From: DMER64 sp049652385
Lineage (GTDB): Bacteria; Bacteroidota; Bacteroidia; Bacteroidales; UBA932
DNA length: 64,000 nt
Direction: 5' to 3'
Assembly (NCBI GenBank): GCA_049652385.1
Contig: JBASDX010000003.1
Coordinates: 1 to 64,000, forward strand
The notes under the pieces were generated by a model. It was not told the DNA's origin, did no database searches, and worked only from the letters and a program-made list of their open reading frames with translations. The number at the start of each line of letters is the position of its first letter. Position 1 is the stretch's first letter. The position numbers and the translations under genes were made by a program. Below, piece after piece: positions 7,867 to 17,212 of this stretch.

Positions 7867-7975
7867 GCCAGATTGGATCTAGCGCGCCATTTCTAGTTTG
7901 TCGTTTTTTAACACACTGGGTGTCTGGCATATATGTTTTAAGAAAATGCATTTGACGCGCTAGATTCAATTTGGC
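7867..7975. repeat. REPIN of RAYT-1 family, copy 1 (109 bp)
   Basis: Two inverted arms, GCCAGATTGGATCTAGCGCG at the left and the complement of GCCAAATTGAATCTAGCGCG at the right, around an A/T-rich spacer. The second copy is at 9123-9231, also 109 bp; together they flank the RAYT gene. Within the spacer both copies share TTTTTTAACACA and GTTTTAAGAAAATGCATTTG. Confidence 0.85.
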
Positions 7976-8013
7976 TGCGTCACTTTCAGCAAGCAGCACG
8001 AGTTCTGCCATAC

Positions 8014-8055
8014 AAAAAAGGGAGCCTCGGCCCGTTTCCAAGGCTCCCTTTTTTA
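8014..8055. terminator. Bidirectional terminator between the SDR gene and RAYT 1
   Basis: GGGAGCCT (8020-8027) pairs with AGGCTCCC (8041-8048), with A-run before and T-run after, so it works in both directions. The loop contains GCCTCGGCCC, the 9-mer found repeatedly in this window. Between 8056 and 8168 nothing further is visible. Confidence 0.75.
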
Positions 8056-8168
8056 TGTGGCAGTTAAATTGTTTTGAAAAGTACCTTTAGCAAACCTTCT
8101 GAGCGATGCAAAAACTGGGCAACCGGAACAATTGGTGAAAGAAAAGAAAAAAGCAAAGTACTTTGATT

Positions 8169-9026
8169 TTAAAACTGATTTGATTGCGTAAGTCTTCTCC
8201 GTAAAGTGGCTTCCGGGATGGAGAATATTCTACTCATCTGTCTTATAGAGGCCATCTTTTTGGCCCTGAGTTTTATACAAATATTCAGGACTTCATCTGC
8301 AGATAAAGAATTAATACTTCTGGGGTAAATGTATTTCAATACCTTTTCACTTATCTGTAAATCATTGTATTGAACGGTGCGTGGGATAGGCGGTATACCA
8401 TTATTGTCTTCAATTTCTTGTTCTGTAGGTGTGGATATTTTATGAATAAAATTGGGATAGTTTTTGAAAACCTTTTCAACTTCCTTGTATTTCAAGAAAC
8501 TCCGTGGATATATATGCCCGTTATCTTCTAGCAGAAAGGAAGAGGGTATAAATTTCTTGCTGTTTGAGAGGAGTCGCTTTTCACCTGCCGGGGTTAGATT
8601 TATAGGCTCTACAGCTCCTCGTTCTTTAAGAAAATAATACTTGCTAGAATTATGTGGATCTACGTATGAATGTTCTACTATTTGATGTTTTACCGAATTT
8701 CTTAATACGTAAATCAATCTGTCTTCCAACCTGTTGAGTGTGTTAATAATACCACGGGAGTAATGTATTCTTCCAATGGAGCCAATTGAACAATTTTTAT
8801 AGTTTACATACCGCGTAAAGCTAATCCTATAGGCGTGCATGAATGCCGCAGGAGATTGGCACTTGAGAATTAAGTGGTAATGATTTGATAAAAATTGATA
8901 CGCCAGTACATCTACTTCATATTTATGACTATATACGGCTAATAGGTCTATAGCATGAAGCACTTCATTGTTGTTCTGGAAAATATTGAATTGACCGTTA
9001 CCTTGAACACTTATATGATACCACAT
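8169..9026 (-). CDS. REP-associated tyrosine transposase (RAYT 1)
   Basis: 285-aa single-domain Y1 transposase of the IS200/IS605 relatives. It has the HUH motif in SNHYHLIL (His49, His51) and the catalytic Tyr in LIYVLRN (Tyr106); the start MWYHISVQGN is typical of the family. The C-terminus (SIRQMSRIFSIPEATLRRRL) looks like a helix-turn-helix for DNA binding. RAYTs cut and join single-stranded REP hairpins in trans. The gene sits between two copies of its likely substrate (REPINs at 7867 and 9123). Unusually for this genome it has a strong Shine-Dalgarno sequence, GAGGAGGT, 6 bp before the ATG, suggesting an acquired gene. Intact, apparently single-copy in the window. Confidence 0.88.
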   Translation of the reverse strand: MWYHISVQGNGQFNIFQNNNEVLHAIDLLAVYSHKYEVDVLAYQFLSNHYHLILKCQSPAAFMHAYRISFTRYVNYKNCSIGSIGRIHYSRGIINTLNRLEDRLIYVLRNSVKHQIVEHSYVDPHNSSKYYFLKERGAVEPINLTPAGEKRLLSNSKKFIPSSFLLEDNGHIYPRSFLKYKEVEKVFKNYPNFIHKISTPTEQEIEDNNGIPPIPRTVQYNDLQISEKVLKYIYPRSINSLSADEVLNICIKLRAKKMASIRQMSRIFSIPEATLRRRLTQSNQF

Positions 9027-9122
9027 AATCTACCTCCTCAATCTTTAATCATATTTTGTTAACGACTGTGTCAAATTTAAGAAATTCTTGCGATATAATG
9101 CAGCAGAATTTGATTAATTTTT

Positions 9123-9231
9123 GCCAGATTGAATCTAGCGCGCTATTTTTGATTTGGTGTTTTTTAACACATAGTGTGTCAATTACATATGTTTTAAGAA
9201 AATGCATTTGACGCGCTAGATTCAATCTAGA
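9123..9231. repeat. REPIN of RAYT-1 family, copy 2 (109 bp)
   Basis: Begins GCCAGATTGAATCTAGCGCG and ends with the inverted arm CGCGCTAGATTCAATCTAGA. It lies upstream of RAYT 1 and ends 66 bp before fsa. The rest of 9027-9122 holds only the RAYT 1 leader. Confidence 0.85.
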
Positions 9232-9260
9232 TGCGTGGTGGGAGTGGTAGGAAGAGGGGG

Positions 9261-9291
9261 TTTTGCAAATGTGCGGGTTTGCTTATCTTTG
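9261..9291 (+). promoter_or_regulatory. fsa promoter (leaderless)
   Basis: TTTTG at 9261-9265 as -33 element and TATCTTTG at 9284-9291 as -7 element, 18-19 bp apart. Only five bases separate the -7 element from the ATG, so transcription should start at or next to the start codon. Confidence 0.65.
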
Positions 9292-9296
9292 TAAGC

Positions 9297-9971
9297 ATGA
9301 AGTTTTTTATAGATACCGCCAACCTGGAGCAGATTCTTCAGGCGCGTGATTTGGGTATTTTGGATGGGGTAACGACCAATCCTTCTTTGATGGCTAAGGA
9401 GCAGATTCGTGGTCATGCGGCTATAATGGCGCATTACCGTCAGATTTGTGAAATGGTGGACGGTGACGTGAGTGCCGAGGTGTTTTCGACCGATCTGGAG
9501 GGGATGCTGGCCGAGGCTGCTGAACTGGCGGCTATACACAAGAATATTGTGGTGAAGATACCTTGTACGGCCGAGGGAATTAAGGCTATCAAGGCGCTGA
9601 CGGCCCGCAAGATTCCAACCAATTGCACGTTGGTCTTTTCCGCCGGGCAGGCCGTGCTGGCAGCCAAAGCCGGGGCGAAGTACGTCTCGCCTTTCATAGG
9701 AAGACTGGACGATATCAGCGAGGATGGCGTAGGGCTGGTGGCACAGATTGTGCAAATTTTCCGTACGTACGGCTATGCTACGCAAGTGCTGGCAGCCTCG
9801 ATCCGTCATACCCGGCATATTATTGAATGTATGGAGGTGGGGGCAGATGTGGTGACGTGCCCGCTGAAGCCGATTTTGGGGCTGCTCAACCATCCGCTGA
9901 CGGACAAGGGCCTGGCGCAGTTTGTAGAAGATGCCCGGAAGATGGCCGGAGAGAACCTGAAGAAGGCGTAG
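9297..9971 (+). CDS. fsa: Fructose-6-phosphate aldolase / transaldolase-like protein
   Basis: 224 aa, the usual size of the short TalC/FSA transaldolase subfamily. MKFFIDTANLEQI, GVTTNPSL, the Schiff-base Lys in NIVVKIPCTAEG (Lys87), and FIGRLDDISEDG are all present. It acts in sugar-phosphate interconversion in the cytoplasm (transaldolase in the pentose phosphate pathway or fructose-6-phosphate aldolase; the sequence does not decide). The ATG at 9297 is chosen over an upstream in-frame codon because the promoter at 9261-9291 allows no earlier start. The flavodoxin-like gene follows after 14 bp. Confidence 0.92.
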   Translation: MKFFIDTANLEQILQARDLGILDGVTTNPSLMAKEQIRGHAAIMAHYRQICEMVDGDVSAEVFSTDLEGMLAEAAELAAIHKNIVVKIPCTAEGIKAIKALTARKIPTNCTLVFSAGQAVLAAKAGAKYVSPFIGRLDDISEDGVGLVAQIVQIFRTYGYATQVLAASIRHTRHIIECMEVGADVVTCPLKPILGLLNHPLTDKGLAQFVEDARKMAGENLKKA

Positions 9972-9985
9972 TACTCCGGGTACCT

Positions 9986-10663
9986 ATGAAAACGCTGATT
10001 TACTATGCCACAAAATACGGCACCACGGAACATGTGGCCCATCTTATGGCAAAGAGCCTGAGCGAGCACGGTACTGTTGAAGTAAGCAGCGTGAAGGTTG
10101 GGAGAGAGATTGTCAGGATTCCTGATTGCAAAGGGGTGGAACGTATTGTTTTGGGTGTGCCTGTTTATGGGGAAAAGCCGTTGCGGACCATGAGCAGATT
10201 TTGCAAGAAGAACAGGGATATACTTACCGATTACGAAGGGCCCCACTTGTATTTGTTTGCCATGGGTGTAGAGCGCATGCCCCGGTTGCAAGAACAGGAA
10301 TTGGTTAATGCTTTTCCGGAAAGGTTGGTTTCAAGGGCCAGAAAGAAAGTGTTTTTGTTAGGCAGACTGGACTGGAATAATATGAGCCTGCTGCATAAGA
10401 GAATGGTGAGGAAAACGATGGGACTTTTCGGTCCCCGCAGCGGTTTGAGCAAGTCGGAGGTTAAGGATTTTGTGCAGAAGATATTGAGAGACAAGGAACG
10501 TATGAATAAGTATTACCGGGTGGGCGAAGACGAATATATGGACCGTTTGCTTGAATTGAGGATGAAGCAATTGGAGAAGGCACGGCTGGTTATGGAAGAG
10601 GCCAAAAAGCAGGAATGGCCTCCCAAGATAGTGAAGGGTAAGAAAAACCCGTATACGTGGTAA
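9986..10663 (+). CDS. Flavodoxin-domain protein
   Basis: 225 aa. The start MKTLIYYATKYGTTEHVAHLMA is the FMN phosphate-binding loop (T-K-Y-G-T-T) of flavodoxin-like proteins such as HemG/menaquinone-dependent protoporphyrinogen oxidase. Residues about 50-60 (RIVLGVPVYG) and 85-92 (LYLFAMGV) fit the fold. The C-terminal 60 residues are basic and charged (KKQEWPPKIVKGKK) and not part of the fold. Likely an electron carrier or FMN-dependent oxidoreductase. Co-transcribed with fsa. Its TAA runs directly into an orphan-family REP. Confidence 0.78.
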   Translation: MKTLIYYATKYGTTEHVAHLMAKSLSEHGTVEVSSVKVGREIVRIPDCKGVERIVLGVPVYGEKPLRTMSRFCKKNRDILTDYEGPHLYLFAMGVERMPRLQEQELVNAFPERLVSRARKKVFLLGRLDWNNMSLLHKRMVRKTMGLFGPRSGLSKSEVKDFVQKILRDKERMNKYYRVGEDEYMDRLLELRMKQLEKARLVMEEAKKQEWPPKIVKGKKNPYTW

Positions 10664-10664
10664 T

Positions 10665-10701
10665 GGCGCACCGGATTAATGGCGCACCGGATCAGATCCG
10701 G
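10665..10701. repeat. Orphan-family REP palindrome, copy 3 plus a half copy
   Basis: A truncated copy GGCGCACCGGAT (10665-10676) followed by a complete copy (10681-10701), both preceded by AAT. It fills the gap between the flavodoxin-like gene and clpC. The arrangement looks like a partial duplication. Confidence 0.8.
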
Positions 10702-10716
10702 TAAAAAATAAAAATT

Positions 10717-13272
10717 ATGAGTTTGAAAATGCCCGATGAATTGAATCAGATTCTTTCTTTTGCAAGGGAAGAAGCCATGCGTTTGGGGAGTTATACGGTG
10801 ACGGGGGATCATCTGTTGCTGGCTATGATACGTCATCAGGAGAATGATGCGTATGAGGTACTGGCTATGTTGGATTTGCATTTGTGGCAGTTGAAGAATT
10901 TGATTGAGAGCAAAGAAACGGGGCGGGCGATGATTTCCCCCGACCAGGCCGATAAGCTGTCGCTGTCGGAACATGCAGAGAAGTGTTTGAAGGCTATGTA
11001 TTTGGAGGCCAATAAAATGGGACATACGGTGCCGGGATCGCTGCACCTGTTGTTGTCGCTGCTGGCTCTGGATAACGGTATAGGTGTCTATTGGCTGCGT
11101 ACGAAAGGCGTTACGGATCAGACGCTGAGGGCGCACCTGAAAGGGGAGATCCGTCTGAATCTGAAGGCAACACCTGCCAAGCGTCCGGTCTTGCGCAAAA
11201 GCAAAAATGACGATGAAGACGTAAACAGCATTGCCGATAAGATTTTGAATGATGCCCGTCGGCGTGCCGGCATAAAAGAAGCCACGGCAAAAGACGACAG
11301 CGCCACGCCCATGCTGGATGCGTATGCGCTCGATTTGACCGAAGAAGCCCGTGCGGGCAAGCTGGATCCGGTTGTGTGCCGGGATATGGAAATTGAGCGG
11401 CTGGCGCAGATTTTGGGCCGTCGCAAGAAGAACAACCCGGTGCTCATAGGGGAACCGGGTGCCGGAAAATCGGCCATCGTGGAGGGGCTGGCGGCGCGCA
11501 TTGCCAGCCGCAAAGGGACGCCCACGCTGTTGGGCAAGCGCATTTTGTCGCTCGACATAGGGTCGGTGGTGGCCGGCACCAAGTACCGCGGGCAGTTTGA
11601 AGAGCGGATGAAAGGGTTGCTGGCCGAGTTGAAGAAAAACCGCAATGTCATTTTATTCATTGACGAGATCCATACGCTCGTAGGAGCCGGGGCAACGGGT
11701 GGGTCGGGCGGAGGTTCGCTCGATGCGGCCAACATGCTCAAGCCGGCTCTGGCACGCGGGGAAATCCAGTGCATCGGTGCGAGTACGCTCGATGAGTATC
11801 GGGAATACATAGAGAAAGACGGAGCCCTGGAACGCCGTTTCCAGAAGGTGATGGTAGATCCCACGCAGTTTGAAACGACCTTGAAAATCTTGAAAACCAT
11901 CGCTCCACGCTACGAAGAACACCACCTGGTGACCTATACGCCCGAAGCCCTGGAGGCATGTGTGCGGTTGTCTCAGCGGTATATTACCGACCGCTGCCTG
12001 CCGGACAAGGCTATCGACGTGATGGACGAGGCAGGCTCGCACGTACACATCAGCCACCTGAAACTGCCGGCCGAGCTGCTGAACATTGAAGAGGAGCTGG
12101 CGGCCATCCTGCTGGAAAAGCGGGAAGCCGTGGACCGAAAGGATTACAAAAAAGCCTCGGCCTTACGTCTGAAAGAAAAGGAGCTGGAGGCAAAACTGGC
12201 TGAAGACCGCAACCGGTGGTACGAAGAGCAGAAAAAACAGAAGAAAGAGGTTGGGGAAGAGACGATTGCCGAGGTGGTGTCCATGATTACGCAAGTGCCG
12301 GTAAGCCGCGTATCGGAGCCGGAATCGCACCGTTTGATCAATATGGCGGATGTATTGAAGAAAAAGCTGGTGGGCCAGGATGATGCCGTAGATGCGATGG
12401 TGCGGGCCATACACCGCAACCGGGCGGGGTTGAAAGATCCGGACAAGCCCATCGGGACGTTTATTTTTCTGGGGCCCACGGGAGTGGGTAAGACGCACCT
12501 GGCCAAGCTGCTGGCCGCCTATATGTTCGACTCGGCAGACAGCCTGGTGCGGATAGATATGAGCGAGTATATGGAAAAATTTTCAGTCAGTCGGCTGATT
12601 GGGGCGCCTCCGGGGTACGTGGGTTACGACGAGGGTGGTCAGCTGACCGAGCGGGTGCGCCGCAAACCGTATGCCGTGGTGCTGTTGGATGAGATTGAGA
12701 AGGCTCATCCCGATATCTACAATTTGCTGCTGCAGGTATTTGACGAGGGGCGCCTGACCGACAGCAACGGTCGTCATGTGGATTTTCGCAATACGATACT
12801 CATCATGACCTCGAACATCGGCAGTCGTGAATTGAAGGAATTTGGAACGGGAGTGGGGTTTGTCACCAGCGCCAAGGGTACGGAAGGTGCCACGGAAGAG
12901 CGGCACAGGGCGATTATTGAAAAAGCCCTGGGTAAAACGTTCAATCCGGAGTTTTTGAACCGCGTGGACGAGCAAATTGTGTTCAATGCACTGGATAGGG
13001 AGGATATTCACAAGATTATTGATATCGAACTGGCCGATTTGTTTGCCCGTACGGAAGAAGCCGGCTTTGTTCTGAGCATTCCGCAAGCCACCAGGGATTT
13101 TGTGGCTGACAAGGGTTTTGATCCCAAATACGGAGCCCGTCCGCTCAAGAGGGCCATCCAAAGATACCTGGAAGATCCGCTTTCGGAGGCCATCATCAGC
13201 CGTGAGCTGAAACCGGGAGCAAAATTGGAAATAAATCTTAATCCGGAAAGCACAGATACCGTTGTCAATTAA
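10717..13272 (+). CDS. clpC: ClpC-type AAA+ protease ATPase
   Basis: 851 aa. Order of parts: two Clp_N repeats (1-150), first AAA+ module with Walker A GEPGAGKS (about 245) and Walker B VILFIDEIH, a middle coiled region with a UVR-like motif (RKDYKKASALRLKEKELEAKL), second AAA+ module with Walker A GPTGVGKT (about 586), and the C-terminal D2-small domain. It unfolds proteins for ClpP. The UVR-like segment favours ClpC over ClpA or ClpB. The next gene, gyrA, starts 38 bp later with its own promoter. Confidence 0.92.
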   Translation: MSLKMPDELNQILSFAREEAMRLGSYTVTGDHLLLAMIRHQENDAYEVLAMLDLHLWQLKNLIESKETGRAMISPDQADKLSLSEHAEKCLKAMYLEANKMGHTVPGSLHLLLSLLALDNGIGVYWLRTKGVTDQTLRAHLKGEIRLNLKATPAKRPVLRKSKNDDEDVNSIADKILNDARRRAGIKEATAKDDSATPMLDAYALDLTEEARAGKLDPVVCRDMEIERLAQILGRRKKNNPVLIGEPGAGKSAIVEGLAARIASRKGTPTLLGKRILSLDIGSVVAGTKYRGQFEERMKGLLAELKKNRNVILFIDEIHTLVGAGATGGSGGGSLDAANMLKPALARGEIQCIGASTLDEYREYIEKDGALERRFQKVMVDPTQFETTLKILKTIAPRYEEHHLVTYTPEALEACVRLSQRYITDRCLPDKAIDVMDEAGSHVHISHLKLPAELLNIEEELAAILLEKREAVDRKDYKKASALRLKEKELEAKLAEDRNRWYEEQKKQKKEVGEETIAEVVSMITQVPVSRVSEPESHRLINMADVLKKKLVGQDDAVDAMVRAIHRNRAGLKDPDKPIGTFIFLGPTGVGKTHLAKLLAAYMFDSADSLVRIDMSEYMEKFSVSRLIGAPPGYVGYDEGGQLTERVRRKPYAVVLLDEIEKAHPDIYNLLLQVFDEGRLTDSNGRHVDFRNTILIMTSNIGSRELKEFGTGVGFVTSAKGTEGATEERHRAIIEKALGKTFNPEFLNRVDEQIVFNALDREDIHKIIDIELADLFARTEEAGFVLSIPQATRDFVADKGFDPKYGARPLKRAIQRYLEDPLSEAIISRELKPGAKLEINLNPESTDTVVN

Positions 13273-13276
13273 AGGA

Positions 13277-13284
13277 TATTTTTG
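13277..13284 (+). promoter_or_regulatory. gyrA -7 element
   Basis: TATTTTTG matches TAnnTTTG, 26 bp before the ATG at 13311. A start site near 13290 makes the upstream in-frame TTG at 13290 an unlikely start. Confidence 0.55.
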
Positions 13285-13310
13285 TACTTTTGACGGTTGA
13301 TTTGATGCTT

Positions 13311-15839
13311 ATGGAGGATAGAATTCAGAAGATAAATATTGAGGACGAAATGAAAAGTGCGTACATAGATTATTCTATGTCCGTAATTGTGTCCCGAGCC
13401 CTCCCCGACGTGCGTGACGGTCTTAAGCCGGTCCACCGTCGGGTTCTTTATGGGATGTCCGAATTGGGACTGGCAAGCAACAAACCTACTAAAAAATCGG
13501 CGCGTATTGTGGGGGAAGTGCTGGGTAAGTACCACCCGCACGGCGATTCCAGTGTGTACGAGGCCATGGTACGTATGGCCCAGGATTGGAGCCTGCGTTA
13601 TATGTTGGTGGAAGGGCAGGGCAACTTTGGCTCTGTCGACGGTGATTCCGCTGCAGCCATGCGTTATACAGAAGCTCGTTTGCGTAAGCTGGCAGAGGAA
13701 CTGCTGGCCGATATGGATAAAGATACCGTCAATTTTGTAAACAACTTTGACGATTCGCTGCAGGAACCGTCGGTGCTGCCGGGCAAGGTGCCCATGCTGC
13801 TGCTGAACGGGGCCAGCGGCATTGCCGTAGGGATGGCCACGAATATGCCTCCGCATAATCTGGGTGAGATTGTGGATGCCATCTGTGCCTATATAGATGC
13901 CCGGGATATTACCGTGGACGAGTTGATGGAACATGTGAAAGGGCCTGATTTTCCCACAGGAGGCATCATCTACGGAACGGCCGGCATCCGCGACGCGTAT
14001 GAGACGGGCCGGGGTCGGATTGTGGTCCGTGCCAAGACAGACATAGAGGTGTCTTCGAGCGGACGCGAAACGATTGTGGTGACCGAGATTCCCTACATGG
14101 TCAACAAACGCGAACTGATAGAAAAGATTGCCGAGCTGGTGGAAAATAAACGTTTGGAAGGCATTGCATTTGTGAACGACGAGAGTGACCGCACGGGTAT
14201 GCGCATAGTCATCAAACTGAAAATGGGCGTGGTAGCCAACGTGGTGTTGAACAGCCTGTATAAATATACAGCCATGCAGAGCTCGTTCTCCGTTAACAAT
14301 ATCGCCTTGGTGGACGGCCGTCCGCGTTTATTGAACCTGAAGAAACTGATTAAATATTTTGTGCGCCACCGACACCAGGTCGTGGTGCGCCGTGCACGGT
14401 TTGAGCGTGATCAGGCCACCAAACGGGCGCACATTCTGGAAGGACTCTTGAAAGCGCTCGACATACTGGACGAAGTGATTGCTTTGATTCGCGCCTCACA
14501 AACGGTAGAAGAGGCAAGGAACGGGCTGCAGGAGCAATTCGGTTTTACCACGGAGCAAGCCTCGGCCATTGTGGAAATGCGGCTGCGTCAGCTGACCGGG
14601 CTGGAGCGCTCGCGTTTGCAAGCCGAATACGACCAGCTGATGGCATTGATTCGTGAATTGGAGGCATTGCTGGCCAGCGAGGCGCTGCAGATGAACCTGA
14701 TTAAAGAGGAACTACTGGATTTGAAAGAGCGTTTTAACGATCCGCGCCGTACAGAAATAGAATATGCCGAGGGTGATTTTAATCCGGAAGATTTCTATCC
14801 GGACGAAGACGTGGTCATTACCATATCGCACCTGGGCTATATCAAACGGACCAATTTGAATGAATACCGGCTGCAGGGCCGGGGAGGTGTGGGCTCACGC
14901 GGAAGCGATACGCGGGAAGAGGATTTCATTGAGCACATCTACGTGGCCAATATGCACAGTACTATGCTGTTCTTCACACAGAACGGCAAGTGTTACTGGC
15001 TGAAAGTATACGAGATTCCGGAAGGAAACAAAACGTCCAAGGGCAGGGCTATTCAGAACGTTATCAACATAGAGCCCGGAGACAGCGTCTGCGCATATAT
15101 CAACGTGAAGAACCTGACAGACGAAGAGTACATCAACAACAACTACATCATCCTGGCTACGGAGCGCGGCGTGGTAAAGAAGACGACGCTCAAGGCGTAT
15201 TCCAATCCGCGTTCGACGGGAGTGATTGCCATTACCATCCGGGAAGATGACCATTTGCTGCAAGCGTGCCTGACAGACGGCAGTTGTGAATTGCTACTGG
15301 GAGCACGTGATGGCAAGTGCGTGCGTTTTGACGAGGCCGATGTGCGCCCCATGGGACGGACGGCTTCCGGGGTACGCGGCATCTCCATAGACGAGGACGA
15401 TCAGGTAGTTGGCATGATATGTGCAGATACAACAGGTAGAACCACCGTATGCGGCGTTCCTGCAGAGGCCTCGGCCTCAGCCCCGGCCTCGGCCCAAAAA
15501 CCGCACGTGCTGGTTGTGAGTGAAAACGGATACGGAAAACGTTCCTTGATAGAAGATTACAGAAAAACAGCCCGCGGGGGCAAAGGCGTTAAAACGCTGA
15601 ATATTACGGAGAAAACCGGAAAACTGATTGCCATTAAGGCTGTTACGGACGACAACGATTTGATGATCATAACGCGCTCGGGCATTACCATCCGGGTGGC
15701 CGTAAGCGATATCCGGTTGGCAGGACGCGCCACGCAAGGTGTCCGGTTGATTAACCTGCGCGAAGGAGATGCCATCGCAGCCGTATGTTGTGTGAGCAAA
15801 AGCGACCCCGTTCCTAAAGAAGAAATGCAGGATTTGTAA
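13311..15839 (+). CDS. gyrA: DNA gyrase subunit A
   Basis: 842 aa. N-terminus MEDRIQKINIEDEMKSAYID, catalytic Tyr119 in AAMRYTEAR, and six-bladed C-terminal beta-pinwheel. It cuts and rejoins DNA to introduce negative supercoils with GyrB. The quinolone region reads HPHGDSSVYEAM, with Ser80 and Glu84 at the positions of E. coli Ser83 and Asp87, i.e. no typical resistance change. The GyrA-box region is GRGGVGSRGS. Within the C-terminal domain (about residue 715-730) there is an Ala/Ser insert, ASASAPASAQ, encoded by two copies of the GCCTCGGCC 9-mer. ATG at 13305 is an alternative start. A TPR gene follows after 41 bp. Confidence 0.95.
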   Translation: MEDRIQKINIEDEMKSAYIDYSMSVIVSRALPDVRDGLKPVHRRVLYGMSELGLASNKPTKKSARIVGEVLGKYHPHGDSSVYEAMVRMAQDWSLRYMLVEGQGNFGSVDGDSAAAMRYTEARLRKLAEELLADMDKDTVNFVNNFDDSLQEPSVLPGKVPMLLLNGASGIAVGMATNMPPHNLGEIVDAICAYIDARDITVDELMEHVKGPDFPTGGIIYGTAGIRDAYETGRGRIVVRAKTDIEVSSSGRETIVVTEIPYMVNKRELIEKIAELVENKRLEGIAFVNDESDRTGMRIVIKLKMGVVANVVLNSLYKYTAMQSSFSVNNIALVDGRPRLLNLKKLIKYFVRHRHQVVVRRARFERDQATKRAHILEGLLKALDILDEVIALIRASQTVEEARNGLQEQFGFTTEQASAIVEMRLRQLTGLERSRLQAEYDQLMALIRELEALLASEALQMNLIKEELLDLKERFNDPRRTEIEYAEGDFNPEDFYPDEDVVITISHLGYIKRTNLNEYRLQGRGGVGSRGSDTREEDFIEHIYVANMHSTMLFFTQNGKCYWLKVYEIPEGNKTSKGRAIQNVINIEPGDSVCAYINVKNLTDEEYINNNYIILATERGVVKKTTLKAYSNPRSTGVIAITIREDDHLLQACLTDGSCELLLGARDGKCVRFDEADVRPMGRTASGVRGISIDEDDQVVGMICADTTGRTTVCGVPAEASASAPASAQKPHVLVVSENGYGKRSLIEDYRKTARGGKGVKTLNITEKTGKLIAIKAVTDDNDLMIITRSGITIRVAVSDIRLAGRATQGVRLINLREGDAIAAVCCVSKSDPVPKEEMQDL

Positions 15840-15880
15840 CAAAAAAGAAATACTATTTAAAGAAAAAACACATAGTACTC

Positions 15881-17191
15881 ATGAAAAAACTTGTATCAGC
15901 TGCCCTTATGTTATTGTTGGTATTACAATTGGGGGCACAACCGAAAGAAGTGCAAAACCTTCTGAAAAATTATGAAAAAACAAAACAGCAAGTAGAGAAT
16001 CCAAAACGTAACGACAAAGCCGTTACATGGATTCGCTATGCTCAGGCTTTGACAAAAGCATACGCCTATCCTACGGAAAATTTGTGGGCCGGTCTTTCTT
16101 CGTTGGAAGCGCGCGTTATCCTGAAAGATCAGAGAGCGCTCTCTACGGAACATAAATCGGTGCAGGGAGAACAATATGAAGTAGTCAGGTATGCAGATAA
16201 AGAACTTTATTACAATACAGAAGGTTTGTTGACTTTCTGGGTTGTTACCAAACCCATTATCGATGAGGTGGATCTGCTGGATGAAGCTTTTAAAGCGTAC
16301 AAGAAAGCTACCGAATTGGATACAAAAGGAAGCAGCAAGTCTGAAATCCAGGAAGGGTTGACTACCATTGCCAACAGCCATATCAACGAGGCCATGGCCT
16401 CTTACACACTGGGTAATTTTGCCGATGCATCCAGGAAGTTCGAGAATTCTTACCATGCTGCGTCGCAACCGGCTTTGAACATGGTAGATACGACCATTGT
16501 GTATTATGTGGCTCTGACGGCATTGATGGACAAGAATTACGAACGTGCCGCACGCTTTTTTGACCAATGTATCCGGATGGGTTATGAGTCTGGCGGCGAT
16601 GCGTATGCCAACCTGGCCGAAGTACACAAACAGCTGGGCGATTTGGAAAAGAGCAAAGAGCTGTTGTCTTTGGGCTTTACCAAGTATCCCGACAGCCAGA
16701 GTATTTTAGTGGCCCTGATCAATATTTACCTGGAAAGTAATGACGATCCCAACAAGGTGCTCGATTTTATTCACCGTGCCCAGGAAAACGAACCGGGAAA
16801 TCCGAGCCTGTATTATGCAGAAGGCAACGTATTGAAAGGGTTGGGCAAATTTGAAGAAGCCATTGGTATGTATAAAAAATCCATAGAAATTGATCCGAGT
16901 TTCTTCTTTGGGTACTTCCAGATGGGTCAAAGTTATTATGACAAGGCGGTAGATATCCAATCAGCGGCCGCCGATGAATTGGACGACAACAAGTACTTGA
17001 AAATGGTAGAAGAACTGGATCAGATGCTGGAAAATGCCATTGCTCCCTTTGAGAAAAGTTTTGAGTTGATAGAAGACGAGGAAATCAAATTAGTTGTTGT
17101 AGAGTACCTGAAAAACATCTATTTCCGCTTACGTACCAAGAGTCCGGAATACGAAGCCGCCTATGAAAAATACAATGCTATGATGCATTAA
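15881..17191 (+). CDS. Secreted tetratricopeptide-repeat protein
   Basis: 436 aa. The signal peptide MKKLVSAALMLLLVLQLGAQ is followed by TPR-type helices, clearest at about residues 180-370 (ALTALMDKNYERAARFFDQC, YANLAEVHKQLGDLEKSKELL, YYAEGNVLKGLGKFEEAIGM). Likely periplasmic, a scaffold for protein interactions. Conserved next to gyrA in Bacteroidales as far as I recall; probably on the gyrA transcript. Partner unknown. Confidence 0.8.
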   Translation: MKKLVSAALMLLLVLQLGAQPKEVQNLLKNYEKTKQQVENPKRNDKAVTWIRYAQALTKAYAYPTENLWAGLSSLEARVILKDQRALSTEHKSVQGEQYEVVRYADKELYYNTEGLLTFWVVTKPIIDEVDLLDEAFKAYKKATELDTKGSSKSEIQEGLTTIANSHINEAMASYTLGNFADASRKFENSYHAASQPALNMVDTTIVYYVALTALMDKNYERAARFFDQCIRMGYESGGDAYANLAEVHKQLGDLEKSKELLSLGFTKYPDSQSILVALINIYLESNDDPNKVLDFIHRAQENEPGNPSLYYAEGNVLKGLGKFEEAIGMYKKSIEIDPSFFFGYFQMGQSYYDKAVDIQSAAADELDDNKYLKMVEELDQMLENAIAPFEKSFELIEDEEIKLVVVEYLKNIYFRLRTKSPEYEAAYEKYNAMMH

Positions 17192-17212
17192 TCGGTGTTA
17201 ATTGGTTGATGT

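Noticed and set aside
10717..15839. Origin of replication near gyrA or dnaN
   Set aside because: No dnaA, no DnaA-box cluster and no A+T-rich unwinding stretch visible at either place.
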